64,000 nucleotides of DNA from Mortierella alpina (GCA_029449245.1 JANATF010000001.1:4216001-4280000); one strand, 5' to 3'; shown: positions 32,883 to 44,043, counted from the stretch's first letter. Made by a program: numbers and translations. Notes: a model not told the origin generated them from the letters alone.

Positions 32883-34685
32883 ATGTTGAAAGCAGCTCGT
32901 CTTGCCTCATCGGCCTCATCCATCTCGTCAAACCTTCTTCGCCAACGGGCTCCCATCAAGGTAAAGCGGCAACCATAGTTATCCCCACGTACCGACTCGT
33001 GCTTCGCCGTGCTCCTCTCCCGTGTCGCTGATTCAATTCTACGCGTGAAGGCACCCTGGCTTTCGCTACTGACATACATCCCATCGTAACCATGGCCTCG
33101 CCGTGTTGGATTAGCATCTGCATACCAGCCTCAAGAGCCAGCATGCTGCCGCCAACTCGCCTCCCCCAGCAGAAGGCTTTTTGCCCGGTGTCGCCAACTC
33201 CAAGCTGATCCGAAACACTCAGCACGATGCTCTCAGGAACCCAGAGCTGGCTGGCATGGCCCATGGTAAAGAAAGGATGTGTGCTGTCTATTCTTTTGCT
33301 TGAGCAGGCGTATATTGTCTGTTTCTCGTAGGGTTCCTTTCTAACTAGCCCTTTCTACTATCGCTCTTCGTAGGAGAGACCAAAAAGATGAACACGTTTC
33401 AGGCGATTAACGATGCCATGAGCATAGCGCTGGCTACAGACGACACGGCATGCATCTTTGGCGAGGATGTAGCCTTTGGAGGGGTCTTTCGTTGCACCAT
33501 GGGCCTGTCGGAGATGTTCGGTACGCACAGAGTCCTTTTTAGCTCAAGGATAAAAAAAAATATGCGTCTCACCTCTCACCTCTCATCCACGTTGCTTTTT
33601 TTTATTCTTGAACAGGGCGCGACCGAGTCTTTAACACACCTTTATCTGAGCAAGGGATCGCAGGATTTGGGATCGGAATGGCGGCTATGGGATCAACGGC
33701 TATTGCCGAGATTCAATTTGCAGACTACATCTTTCCTGCGTTTGATCAGCTTGTGAACGAAGCTGCAAAGTACCGTTACCGTTCAGGCGGCGAGTTCAAT
33801 GTCGGAGGACTGTGTATCCGCACGCCCTGTGGAGCCGTCGGACACGGAGGACACTATCACTCTCAGAGCCCTGAGGCCTACTTTGCTCACACTCCAGGTC
33901 TCAAGGTGGTCATCCCCCGTGGACCCATTCAAGCCAAAGGGTTGCTGCTGGCCTCCATTCGTGACCGCAACCCAGTCATCTTTATGGAGCCCAAGATCCT
34001 TTACCGTGCTGCAGGTACAGTGCTGCCCTCCTTAGCACCCTGGTTTCTCTTTGCCTTGCAAGCGTGTGTGCTGGGCTGACAGAACTATCATGTTTTTTTG
34101 ACCTGTGCTTGTTGGACATTGCCCAACACTAGTGGAGATGGTCCCCGTGGGCGATTACGAGCTGCCGATTGGCAAGGCTGAGATCTTGACCCAGGGTACG
34201 GACCTGACCGTGGTTGGGTGGGGTGCTCAGTTGTATGTGCTCGAGAACGCTATCCAGCTGGCTCAAAAACGGATGCCTGGACTCTCAGTCGAGCTGATCG
34301 ATCTGCGCTCCATCTTGCCCTGGGATGTCGAGACAGTGTGCCAGTCTGTCAACAAGACGGGACGCCTGTTGATCGCCCATGAGGCACCCAAGACTCAGGG
34401 ATTTGCGGCCGAGATCGCCAGTACTGTCATGGAGCGGTACGTTTTTTTTTGAACGAAATGCTGTGATGGCCCCCAAGTGAAGAGTCCGATTTCTTTGACT
34501 AAACCTCTACCGTTTTCTACTTTCTTTTCTTTCTCCTCATCAAATGCAGATGCTTTTTGCGGTTGGAGGCTCCCATCCAGCGGCTGACGTCGTACGATAC
34601 GCCCTTCCCTTTGGTGTTTGAAAAGTATCATGTTCCTGACATGATTCGTTGCGCTGAGGGTATTGAGCGTGCCATGAAGTTCTAG
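32883..34685 (+). CDS. BCKDHB: Branched-chain 2-oxo acid dehydrogenase E1 component, beta subunit, mitochondrial
   Basis: With E1-alpha, E2 and E3 this enzyme oxidatively decarboxylates the keto acids of Leu, Ile and Val in the mitochondrial matrix. Six exons (32883-32960, 33115-33265, 33374-33520, 33616-34014, 34133-34436, 34550-34685) join in phase to 404 residues (human precursor 392). The N-terminus ([20 protein letters not shown]) is Arg/Ser/Ala-rich without acids, as in matrix targeting signals. Family blocks follow: [93 protein letters not shown] and [12 protein letters not shown]. It is closer to BCKDHB than to pyruvate dehydrogenase beta by the YRSGG and HYHSQSPEA blocks. Budding yeast has no such complex. 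Confidence 0.97.
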
Positions 34686-35235
34686 GCAGTGTCCATATAC
34701 CCTTCCTCTTTTAAGTGCTGCAAAACCGCATGTAAGAATGAATGAAGGACCCTCACACAGACCCACCCACACGCACACACACACACACACACAAAAAAAG
34801 GGAGGCGCCACGAAGGGACACATTAGTTTTCCACAGTAAACGAATCCCGTAAACGCTACGATGTTGTACGGCAGTCGTGTGCGCACAGCTCCATGAATAA
34901 AAAAAGAAAGGAAATGCACCAAGATGACAGATCCGCTCTGCATGAGCCAAGCATAAAAAAAGAGAAAGGAAAAAAAAAAAAAAAAACCAGGGGATATGCG
35001 CATTCGATACCCCTGGCGCACCAAAAAAAATAAGGGTTGGCTTTTTTTTTTAGTCGGATCTCAAAATAAAAACGATATCTCTCTCCTCCCCCCGTCTCTT
35101 CCCTCCCACCAATGAATGGACCATGCAGAACGCAACAATGCACCAACGATCCTTGCTGTGTTGAATCCATTTTTTTTTTAATCTCATACTAGAAGTAACT
35201 TGTGCGAGCCTTTCCAAGGCAGTGAAATGGGCGTA
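34686..35235. other. Convergent 3' region of BCKDHB and the XPG-Fanzor gene
   Basis: 550 bases with many A or T homopolymers and a CA run at about 34770-34793. The half next to 35236 is the 3' flank of a Fanzor-type gene, where relatives encode their guide-scaffold RNA. No conserved structure can be called by eye. Confidence 0.45.
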
Positions 35236-38200
35236 TTATGCACCGCGTTCTTGTGCACGTCCTTGGCCTCTTCCACGAACACGTCCACCTCGTGCGCCAG
35301 GTCCGTGAGGTGCAGGTGCGGCAGCTGTCCCGCTTGCTGTAGAATCCGCCGCAGAGGGTGTGGAGGAGGCAGAGCCAGCCTGGGACGGTGGAGCTTGACT
35401 CACTGTCCAGGGCGCTAGCTGTCGTCCTTGACCAGCTCTTGTATGCAATGATGCTGAGCCGGAAGGGAACATGGTAATGTGTCGGCCAACCTCGGCTGGG
35501 AGTGAAGAAGCGCTGCCTCTTCCTCTGCCTCTGCCTCTGCCCCTGCCTGTGGGCGCAGTGCTGGTCGACCCTGTTGCAGGCGACCTCCATCCTGGAAACC
35601 GCGCCGAATGACCTCCAGAGGAGTCCAATGACATTGGCGCACCGCCACTGCTCGAGGTGCCTTCACTAATACCACTAAGAGATCGGTAAGGTCCGCTAAA
35701 CCGCGGAGGCACTGCTGATTGCAAGGTGGTAGGCAGTGATGATGCCTGTCGACCCTGCTGTGCCGTTGTCCCACTTCCACTCCTTCTGCTGACTGCCGAG
35801 CCACGACCTCTCTTGCGCTCGCTACCTCCTTGCTGCTCTTCGCTTGGCCTCTTACCGATGCGCGATCTGCTCGAAGGCTGTCCTCCATCTCCGTCGCTAT
35901 TATTGCTTCCACTGCTTCCTCCATCGCTGCCTCCACTGCTGCTTCCACTGCTGCTGCTGATTTGCGCTCGTCCTGTGCCTCGACCTCGCTTACGCTCACG
36001 GCCTCCTTGTTTTGCTCCTCTGAGCCTTTTGCTGGACGACACTTGGGGTTGAGCTCCTCCATCATCATCTCCACTGCTGCCTCCATTGCTGCCTCCACTG
36101 CTACCTTCACTGCTGCTTCCACTGCTGCTTCCACTGCTGCTGCTGATTTGCGCTCGTCCTGTGCCTCGACCTCGCTTACGCTCACGGCCTCCTTGTTTTG
36201 CTCCTCTGGGCCTTTTGCTGGACGACACTTGGGGTTGAGCTCCTCCATCATCATCTCCACTGCTGCTGCTGCTGCTGCTGCTGCTGCTTGGTGATCCTCC
36301 TGGTGCTGCTCCTCCACCGCCACCTCCTGTCGGCTTTCTGAACTTCAATGGTCGCGTCCTGCCCTTCATATGTGCCGCAAGGATCCGGCATATGTTTTCT
36401 CCGCCAACCACGTCTCGATCAAAGTACATTTGGCAGCTGGGACACCAAGCCGATCGATCCTTTCGAATATGATCCAGATCCTGAGAGCAGTTAGGGCGAG
36501 GGCATTTTTTGGAAGTGTATTCCTCTTTGACCTTGACAACCACGATGCCCAAGCCCTTGGCCTAGAGGTCGAAAAAGAAGAGTGTATTAGAGAGCGAATG
36601 CTGCATAAATGCCGAGGATGCAAGTTGAGATGCGCTTGCATCGAGGGTGGGTGAGTGAGTGAGTGGAGTGAGTGGAGTGAGTGAGCGTGTGTGGGTAGAG
36701 ATCGAGTGTACATGCGCATGTGTGAATGAATGTCTGCGTGAATGTGTGAATGTGTGAGTGAGATGGAGCGTGAGATGGAGAGCAGCGTTTTGCGAGAGTG
36801 AGGTGAGAGGACGTGAGGGCGAAGAAGCGAGAGGGAGAGAGCGAGAGAGAGAGAGAGATAGAGAGAGCGTGTGTGTGTGTGCCTGTGTGAGAGTGTGAGT
36901 TTGAGATTGTGTATGGGAGAGTGAGAGAGGGGCGGAGCACATACCTTGCTGACCAGACGACGCAAAAAAGGACCATGCAGCGAGTACTGTTGACGACCGC
37001 GAAACTGGCCAGACCCAATGCCAAGGACAAAGTCGGCATTCGGATCGTTCTTTTTCTTCAAGTGCGAGGTGCCTCCTCCCAGCTGAAAGATGGCATCGAT
37101 GGCAATATCCATTATGCCAATCTTGGCCTTCTTGGCGTCCCAGCGATTTCGGAGGAACCAGTGCCTAGGAGCCTGCGTGGTGCCGCCTGTGGGTAGAAAA
37201 GGATCCTCCAAATAAAACCTGTTCAGCACATCAAGGCGGGTGTTTCCTCGCTGGGGCCGAGTGGCCCGCCGTGCTGATGACTGTGGTGCAGGAGCCTGTG
37301 GTGCAGAGGCTTGCGTGGCAGTGACAATGGCCGAGGCGCTGCCTCTCGTATGGGGAGTGGTGGGCGGCGGGAGAGGTGGGGGCGCGAGGGTAACGGCGGC
37401 AGTGTTGGCATCCAAGGGGCCATCGGGGTCGAGAAGAAACTTGAGGTACTCACGCAGCGTAGCTCTGCTGAACGTCGGAATTTTGGACTCAATAATATCG
37501 ATGCCTTTGTCGTGCTTCCGCCGCTGCAGGCGCTGAGCAAAATACTTCGTTGGCTTGTTCAGAACCTTTCTGGTAACCCGCACTGCCCTCGCCTCCATCT
37601 TGCCAGGATTCGTAGGGTCGATCATCACGGCCTCCGCTGCGATGTTAACGCCTGGGTCGATCCCTATAGGTCTGGTGGTGTTCCTGTTGGGATAGGAGGT
37701 CGAGGAGCGGGAAAGGTTCTTGAATGCCACTTCAGCATCCTTCAGGAAGAAGCGGTCGAGGTTGTTGATATCCTCCTCGTCGTCAAAGTCGGCAGGAAGT
37801 TCGCGAGGGCTCCATTCGAACTCGGAGCCGTCATCTTCATCATCGTTGTCATCGTCATCGTCATCGTCATCCTCATCCTCATCATCATCATCGTTGTCGT
37901 CGTCGTCCCCACCGTCGTCATCTCCGTCGTCGTCTCCACTGTCTTCGTCGCCAGCACCCGATCCTTCTCCTCCGTGGTCACTGGAGGAACCACTACTATG
38001 AGGCGGAGAGACAGATTGGGCCGCGCTGCCAGAGGGTACGCCTCTAGAATGAGCAACACCGGCCGATGAAGAGCTGGCTCCACCTGTGCCCTCTTGCATG
38101 AGAACATCTTGCTCTTGCTGAAACGTAGCCCTGGAAGCCTTGGTGGCAGTCTGCAGCTCTTGGATATGGGCTTCATCATCGTCGCTGTCTGCACTGGAAC

Positions 38201-41105
38201 TGCGTGAAGCGGCTCGGATCCTCAGATGTCTTTGGAGGGGTTTAGGACCTTTGACATCTCTCTTCACGCCCTTGCCTTTGATATCGCCACCTCTGTCGCT
38301 TCCGCCTCCGCTGTCGTCAGACTTCTTCTTCTTCTTTGGCATCGCCAGGTTGTGAGCGAGAAGGGTGATGGTGAGACCGTCAGTGTGAAAGGCTGGGCGC
38401 AAAACACGACTGTCCTTGCTGTGCGTATCCGAGATAAGAAGCACCCCCTGATGTGCACCTGTTCCAAACAGCGTGCGAACCAGGATCCCAGTGTTGTGCT
38501 GCGTAAAAGCAACGTACTGCTCAAGAAATGGGCCACCAGAGGTGTTTCGACGGCTGGTGGAGGTAGGAAGCTTCTTCACCTCTTCCTCGTGTGGCTTCAT
38601 CACGACCTTGAGGATGTTTTCGGACGCGGTGTTGCCATATAGGAGGTGACATAACCCGTCCTCGGAGAGCGTTATCGAGGACGGCGTGAACTTGGCCTTT
38701 GGAAAGTCCTTGTAGCGCTTCTCCTTGGCATTCAGAGCGAAGAACTTTTGGATCACCGATGAGTTAGGATCAGCGTCGACCCCGAGGAACTTGAATTGAG
38801 AAATTAAGTGAAACAAAGGATGAGAGTTAGGCGCGGTACAAAGGAATCAATTGTTTTCGAATATAGGCCGTTCATGAGAATCTTTGGTTCTTACCTTCGC
38901 ATTCTCGTAATGAGAACGTATGGCCGTGAATACGTGTTGCACAGCGAGGTCGAGTGCCGAGTTCCCGATGTGGATTGGATAAGATGACTTCAAAGGAGTT
39001 AGGACTTTTCCTGCCTCCGATTGAAATAGCTTGTTCGCATGATACGCTGCCAGTGCTGCATCACTGGCCTCCTGGCCTCTTGGAATTTCCGAGTTTCCTT
39101 GATACAATCGGCGGGCGAGACTGTAGACATAGCTGGGGCTGCCAGTGATGGCTTTGAGGTACGACTCCGAGCTTTTCTTGTCGACATTGACTGATCTTGA
39201 CAGGCGAGGATCACCGTTGGTCAGGGCCGTGACCAACAGGGCCGTGGCGAAATACAGGCGCTGGACAATGAGATTGACCATCGCAACGGTTTGCTGCATC
39301 CTTTCCTTGATCTGGTTGGCTTGGTTCTGCTGTAGGCCACTCCCCGCGAGGTTATTCTGGAGGCAGACCCTGATTGTGCCGAGAGGGAGAGCGCAAGAAT
39401 TGTACTTGCCTCTAAGCTTATGGAAAAGGCGCGTGCTATCCTTGAGCTCACGGGTGGCACCTTTGGCTGATGGGGCAGCAGAGGGAGCCATGTCCTTGAC
39501 CTTCTTCCTCTTTTTCTCCTCTTCCTTCTTCTTTTTTTCCTCCTCCTTCTTCTTTAGAGCCCTCTTTGTTCGCTCCTCATCCTTCTTCTTTTGAGCTGCA
39601 GTCTTGGGCTTTGGCTTTGGCTTGGGTTTCACCAGTGGGGCAAGAGTGCTGGAGGTCGCTGCTTTCTCGCCGCTCCAGTCCTCCTCCTTCGATGCTGGCT
39701 GAGTCCTAGGGTTGGCCCGATCGAAGCGAAAGACCTTGACTCGCAAACCCGCTGGCATCCCACGCCCGAGCTGGGGTCTGTACAGGTTGGGCTTGCGGCT
39801 GGCTGCGGCCCCGGCGATGACCGCTTGCCCGGTTGAGGCTGACCCAGACGACGTGGAGTTGGAGGCAGACCCAGACGACGTCGAGGCGGAGTCAGACCCA
39901 GACGACGTGGAGGTGGAGGTAGAGGTGGAAGCAGACCGCCTGCAAGCAGTGTTAGATTTTGTTGAACCAGGAGACAGAAATTGGGGTTTGATGATTAGTC
40001 ACTGCTTGTTGAGTGTCAATGCAAGATCGAGTCTGTTGTAATGTAACGGAGTCGCGACAACTTACAACTGTGCGTAGGCTCTACGCCAACGCGGAATGCC
40101 TCGAGCCCGCTGGCACAAGTCCACGTACGCTTGGTTTGGGTGAACAGCGGTCGGAGGACCGACCAGCGGGGTCTGCTGGAGGGCGCTGAACACCTGCACC
40201 GAGTTTGCAAAGAGTGCAAAGTGTGCACTTGTTGCGGCCAAATACTCTGTCAACAATGAGCTGAACAAAGTGGGACTGGGTGCCGAGGTCGAGGACGGAA
40301 GTGCGGCGATCGTGGCACGGTTTCTTGCCAGTCCCTGGTGCGGGACGTTATCGTCATAGTCATTACGGTTCACCACACCGTAAAGCACCATCTGCTCTGG
40401 GTGGGTGAACTTGAAGTCACCCAGAACAGTGTTTTTGTCGTACCGTGCCCAGGTGGTGCATCGGCGATCGAGTGGACGGAGGACAGTGGGGATGCCGGCG
40501 TATATTTGAAAGTCAGAGTCCGCTGAGATGGCAATCCTCTCTCCATGACATGTACTGGCTGCCAAAGTCGCGGCAATACATACATCAGCCTCAAAGGCGC
40601 ATTGGTGCACCCTGAAGCCCAGCGTAGTCAGTGATGTTGCTAGCCAGGTCTTGAGGCTGGGATCGAAACGGAATGTCTTGAGAGCATGTTTTTTGAACTC
40701 GGCCTCCTTGGACTTGGAGGGCGGTTTGATGGCGTGGTTGATGGCGGGCAGAGTATTATTGGCAGCTGCCACTGCATTAGCAGCTCGCGCGCCTCGGATC
40801 CTGCGCGCTCGCTGCTTCTCATTGCAGTCAGCTCCATCGACATGGAACACAATCATGTCGTGTGCAGAAGGACCAAAGATGCGGTCAATATCGTTGCCGA
40901 TGATCCTAGGGAGGGCGTCGAGTTTCGGGTTGGCTGAGTATGGGTGCTCGATGTCGTATTTCATGGCACGGGTGATGGCGCCGTAGGTAAGACTGGGAAG
41001 GTCGACGTGGATGTCGTTCGCGTTATTGATGAGGGGTAATATTTCGATGGTGCTCAGCTTGTCAGACAGACGAGCTTCATACTGGTAGAAATTCTCGATC
41101 CCCAT
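35236..41105 (-). CDS. XPG/FEN-like nuclease fused to a Fanzor (TnpB-like RuvC) nuclease
   Basis: Exons 40066-41105, 38895-39939, 36945-38789 and 35236-36561 join in phase to 1751 residues. Residues 1-270 form a flap-endonuclease core: MGIENF at the N-terminus, HVDLPSL (about D35), VFHVDGADCNEKQRARR (D90), FEADVCIAATLA (E172, D174), ISADSDFQIYAG (D196, D198) and GVVNRNDYDDNVPHQGL in the H2TH position, so the catalytic carboxylates are kept. After a Ser/Thr linker and Lys-rich coil come helical and beta segments. The TnpB/Fanzor core then follows: RuvC-I PIGIDPGVNIAAEA (about D1073), LGIGSGQFRG, KEEYTSKKC, a four-cysteine zinc finger (CPRPNC...CPSC, 1330-1353) and RuvC-III YFDRDVVGGENIC (about D1360). 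Fanzors are eukaryotic RNA-guided TnpB relatives. An acidic insert precedes RuvC-I and a repetitive basic tail ends the protein. RNA guidance here is inference. Confidence 0.88.
35951..36266 (-). repeat. Direct duplication inside the Fanzor C-terminal tail
   Basis: About 130 bases at 35951-36080 recur at 36137-36266 with at most a few differences (one seen is A/G in the GAGCC/GGGCC position). Each copy encodes GDDDGGAQPQVSSSKR, then RGAKQGGRERKRGRGTG and a Ser-rich spacer. The frame is kept (offset 186 bases). The near identity points to a recent duplication or ongoing exchange. Confidence 0.85.
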
Positions 41106-41240
41106 CGCGGAGACCAAGAGGGTGTATCAAAAAGTGCGTCTTCAGTGAAATAAGGCAAAGGAGGGCGATGAGATGAGAAGAAAAGAGACCATGAGAATGA
41201 AAGAGCAGAAAGGATGGGCTTATAACAGAGGACAAGGATA

Positions 41241-41562
41241 GTCAAAGAACTTATGCGTACATGATATACCTCCGGAAAATAAGAGACCACTTCCGGTTGT
41301 CAAAGATCATTGATATATTGGTCTTCTCAAAGAACTTTTGCTTACACGGTATACCTCCGGAATCAGAAATCACTTCCCGTTCGTCAAAGATCATTGATAT
41401 ATTGGTCTTCCCAAAGAACTTTTGCTTACACGGTATACCTCCGGAATCAGATATCACTTCCGGTTCATCAAAGATCATTGATATATTGGTCTTCCCAAAG
41501 ACCTTTTGCTTATACGGTATACCGCCGGATCAGAGACCACTTCCGGAGATCATTGATTTTCC
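41241..41562. repeat. 84-bp tandem repeat, about 3.9 copies, upstream of the XPG-Fanzor gene
   Basis: Units start at 41241 (80 bases), 41321 (84), 41405 (84) and 41489 (about 73, truncated). Copies 2 and 3 differ at only a few bases; copies 1 and 4 are more worn. Each full unit contains the perfect palindrome GGTATACC, a TCCGGAA/TTCCGG inverted pair around an 11-base loop, and an AAGATCA/TGGTCTT stem spanning the unit border. The array ends 136 bases before the XPG-Fanzor ATG. There are no unique spacers, so it is not a CRISPR array. Confidence 0.9.
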
Positions 41563-42190
41563 ATAGTCAGCCCGTGCTAGGACGCCTGTTCAACGCGACT
41601 AAGCAGATAAATTAACAGCGAGGCAGGAGCGCGGAGACTCTTTGATCTCTGTCACAACACGCCAGGAGAGGCTCAGCTACACCACGGGATATATTTTCGG
41701 AGTGTTGGGCAATCCACCTGTTCCACATACTTCATAAAAGTTGTTTGATGTCTACGGAAATCTGCTGTTCTACTGCCTCCTGTTCGTTGTCCCCCTTGCA
41801 CTGACGCGTATCCTGCGCTCCCCTCATAAGTTTGCTGGTGCACAGCCTCTCTTTCTTCTTACCAAGGGTGAGTCAGATTCACCCCCGGTCACGTTTAGTT
41901 ATGAAAACCACTTTTTTTATATTACTAGATCTTTACAAGAAGAGAAGACACATAGTGACATGTATATACCAAAAAAAGAGTAAAAAAAAGAGAAAGTGAG
42001 AGCGAGAGTGAAAGAGAGAGAGAGAGGGAGGGAGAGAGAGAGAAGAGGTCGAGATCGAGTGAGAGGTGATTGAGATGTGGATGGAATATAAATAAAAACC
42101 GCGCTCCATCGCCCTTCAACCACTTCGAAGGATAGCAGAGGGCTAGCTTTTTTTTTTTTTTTTCTTCAGAGAAGGGAGATCAAGGTGGGA
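41563..42190. other. Intergenic between the 84-bp array and STE7
   Basis: Probably the STE7 3' flank plus the distal XPG-Fanzor promoter. It contains a GA-rich run (about 41985-42040) and a T-run at 42151-42165. A short hydrophobic open frame near 41741-41870 lacks an ATG and family features. No gene is called. Confidence 0.45.
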
Positions 42191-44043
42191 TTATTTGTGC
42201 AGATGGCTCACCCAGTGCTCCATATCCACCTTTTCCCTTTCCGCACGGCGGTAATACGCATGCGTCTATTCAATAACAAATGATCATTTGTCCCATGAAA
42301 AAAAGTTGAAAAGTGAGTGAACAAAGCTCCTTAGCAACCACAAAACTATGAGGACATTAAGCACAAAACTTACCGCCAACATGTCGGGTGAGGGTCTTGA
42401 CTCTACATTTTTGGCCAGGCAAATGTCCACAAAGTTGCAAAAGTCCTCTGGGAACTCTCCTCGGGGTAAGGTTGGCAAGGGCTCGTTCACAATATGTTGC
42501 AGCAGCTCCAGAATCGTCAGCGATTTGCATTCAGCATCCAGTGGGAATCGTCCAAGTGCCAGCTCCATTAGCGTGATGCCTAGAGACCACACATCTGACT
42601 GTACTCCGTAGTTCCAGCCTCGAATCCTCTCAGGCTAAAGATACCACAGTACCAACCATCGCATACACAAAAAGAAAGAAAACAAAAGGAACAAACGTCT
42701 CCATTGTTAGTGATATCGGCGTGGACAAGTATCTTTTTGCTCACTCGGTCGAGCGTGAGAACGTTTTCCCTAGACACCACGGGAAACATACCGACATGTA
42801 GTTGCTTGTGCCCACAAACGTATTCGCGATCGAGTTGACCAACTGTCCTGAAACTCCGAAATCGCAGATCTTGACCATGCCTGTCGAGTTGATAAGAATG
42901 TTGGAAGGCTTGAGATCTAGGGTCGAGTGGGATAGGACAGAGGTAAAGCGAAATGCGTGAGTTCCTGGCCTAGCGACCCAAGCTGCGTTCACACACCCTT
43001 TTTTTTTTTTTTTTTTTTTTTTTTTGTTCTTTCTTCGTTTGTCGCGTCGAAAGGGCGGACAGAGTTTGTTGTACCTCGATGCACAATCTTGTGGTTGTGG
43101 TAGAGGTAGCTCAATCCCTTGAGGACAGAGACCGTGATGAGACCAATGACATCCATGGGGAAGGCTCCATTCTTTGCACAGATGCCGTCCAAGGCACTAA
43201 CAACAAAAGCGCGTTTGTGAGAAAGACAAGAATGCATTAGTCTTTCTGCCAGGTGAAAAAGTTCATTGTTGTTCTCATTCTTTCCTGCTTCTTCCTTCCT
43301 CGAGAGTCTTTTGGATGTTGACGTTGCTTACCCGACATCCATGTACTCCATGCAGTAGGAAATCTCGCTTTCATGCAAGAACGCGCCATAGAACGAGACG
43401 ATGTTGGGATGGTTGCAGTCGTGCATGATCTGCAACTCCCGCAGGATCTGCTTCCGAACAGCAGGCTGTGCGTCAATGTGGATCACCTGTTGGCCGAGTT
43501 CATCGAGTGCCCAATACAGAAGAACAGCGATAACAAGAAGGGGAAACAAAAAAGAGATATGGGTGCTAGTTAGTGGTGTGCTTATTCCATGGGACCGAAC
43601 TCTTTCCAAGAGAGCCAAACGGCAATTAATTCTGTGGCCATCCATATATTGGCCACCAGGGAGGGACAAGGTCGCCGTGTAGGGGGGATATCTGGCTATC
43701 GCTTCTTTTTTTTTTCCCTTTCCAATAGATGTTGGGGACAACGAGAGATATCTCTCATGCCTGTGCCCTTCTTTACCTTGCGCGCCATGATGGACTTTGT
43801 GGGCAGGTGCATCACGCGACTGACGGTGCCTCCGTTGCCGGCACCGAGCTCCTCGAGGGTCTGCAGGTCCTCGCTCCTCAGATCCAGCTTGAATTCGACG
43901 CCGAGCTCCAGGTCGGGCAGAGGCTCCCGTCGCGAGTAATGCGCTGGCCCCGCTGCTCCTGGTGGGGCATTCTCATTGGCAGACTCGTCCAGGGCCAGGT
44001 TCTTGAAGTTGCGCTTTTTGCGAATTGTTCCAGGCGAGATCAT
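42191..44043 (-). CDS. STE7: MAP kinase kinase of the Ste7/Byr1/Fuz7 type
   Basis: Dual-specificity kinase that activates the pheromone/filamentation MAP kinase. Exons 43777-44043, 43332-43486, 43075-43196, 42792-42916, 42374-42634 and 42191-42265 join in phase to 334 residues. Motifs: glycine loop [18 protein letters not shown] with the ATP lysine at about 89, [28 protein letters not shown] (about D182, split by an intron), [10 protein letters not shown] (about D200), the activation loop [18 protein letters not shown] with the S-x3-T pair, and [18 protein letters not shown]. It ends shortly after [18 protein letters not shown]. The GNGG loop and [10 protein letters not shown] loop favour the Ste7/Byr1 class over Pbs2 or Mkk1. 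The N-terminal extension is short (about 60 residues), with a basic [12 protein letters not shown] patch near the start like a MAPK docking site. A long A-run lies in intron 3. Confidence 0.96.

Noticed and set aside
39712-40041. Acidic plus-strand frame of repeated DPDDVE units
   Set aside because: It is the reverse complement of the Ser/Thr linker in the XPG-Fanzor gene.
41241-41562. CRISPR-like array beside a TnpB-related nuclease
   Set aside because: The 84-base units follow each other directly with no unique spacers, so it is a tandem repeat and not a repeat-spacer array.
41741-41983. Hydrophobic open frame that looks like a small membrane protein
   Set aside because: No in-frame ATG at its start and no extension by splicing; it lies in the STE7 3' flank.
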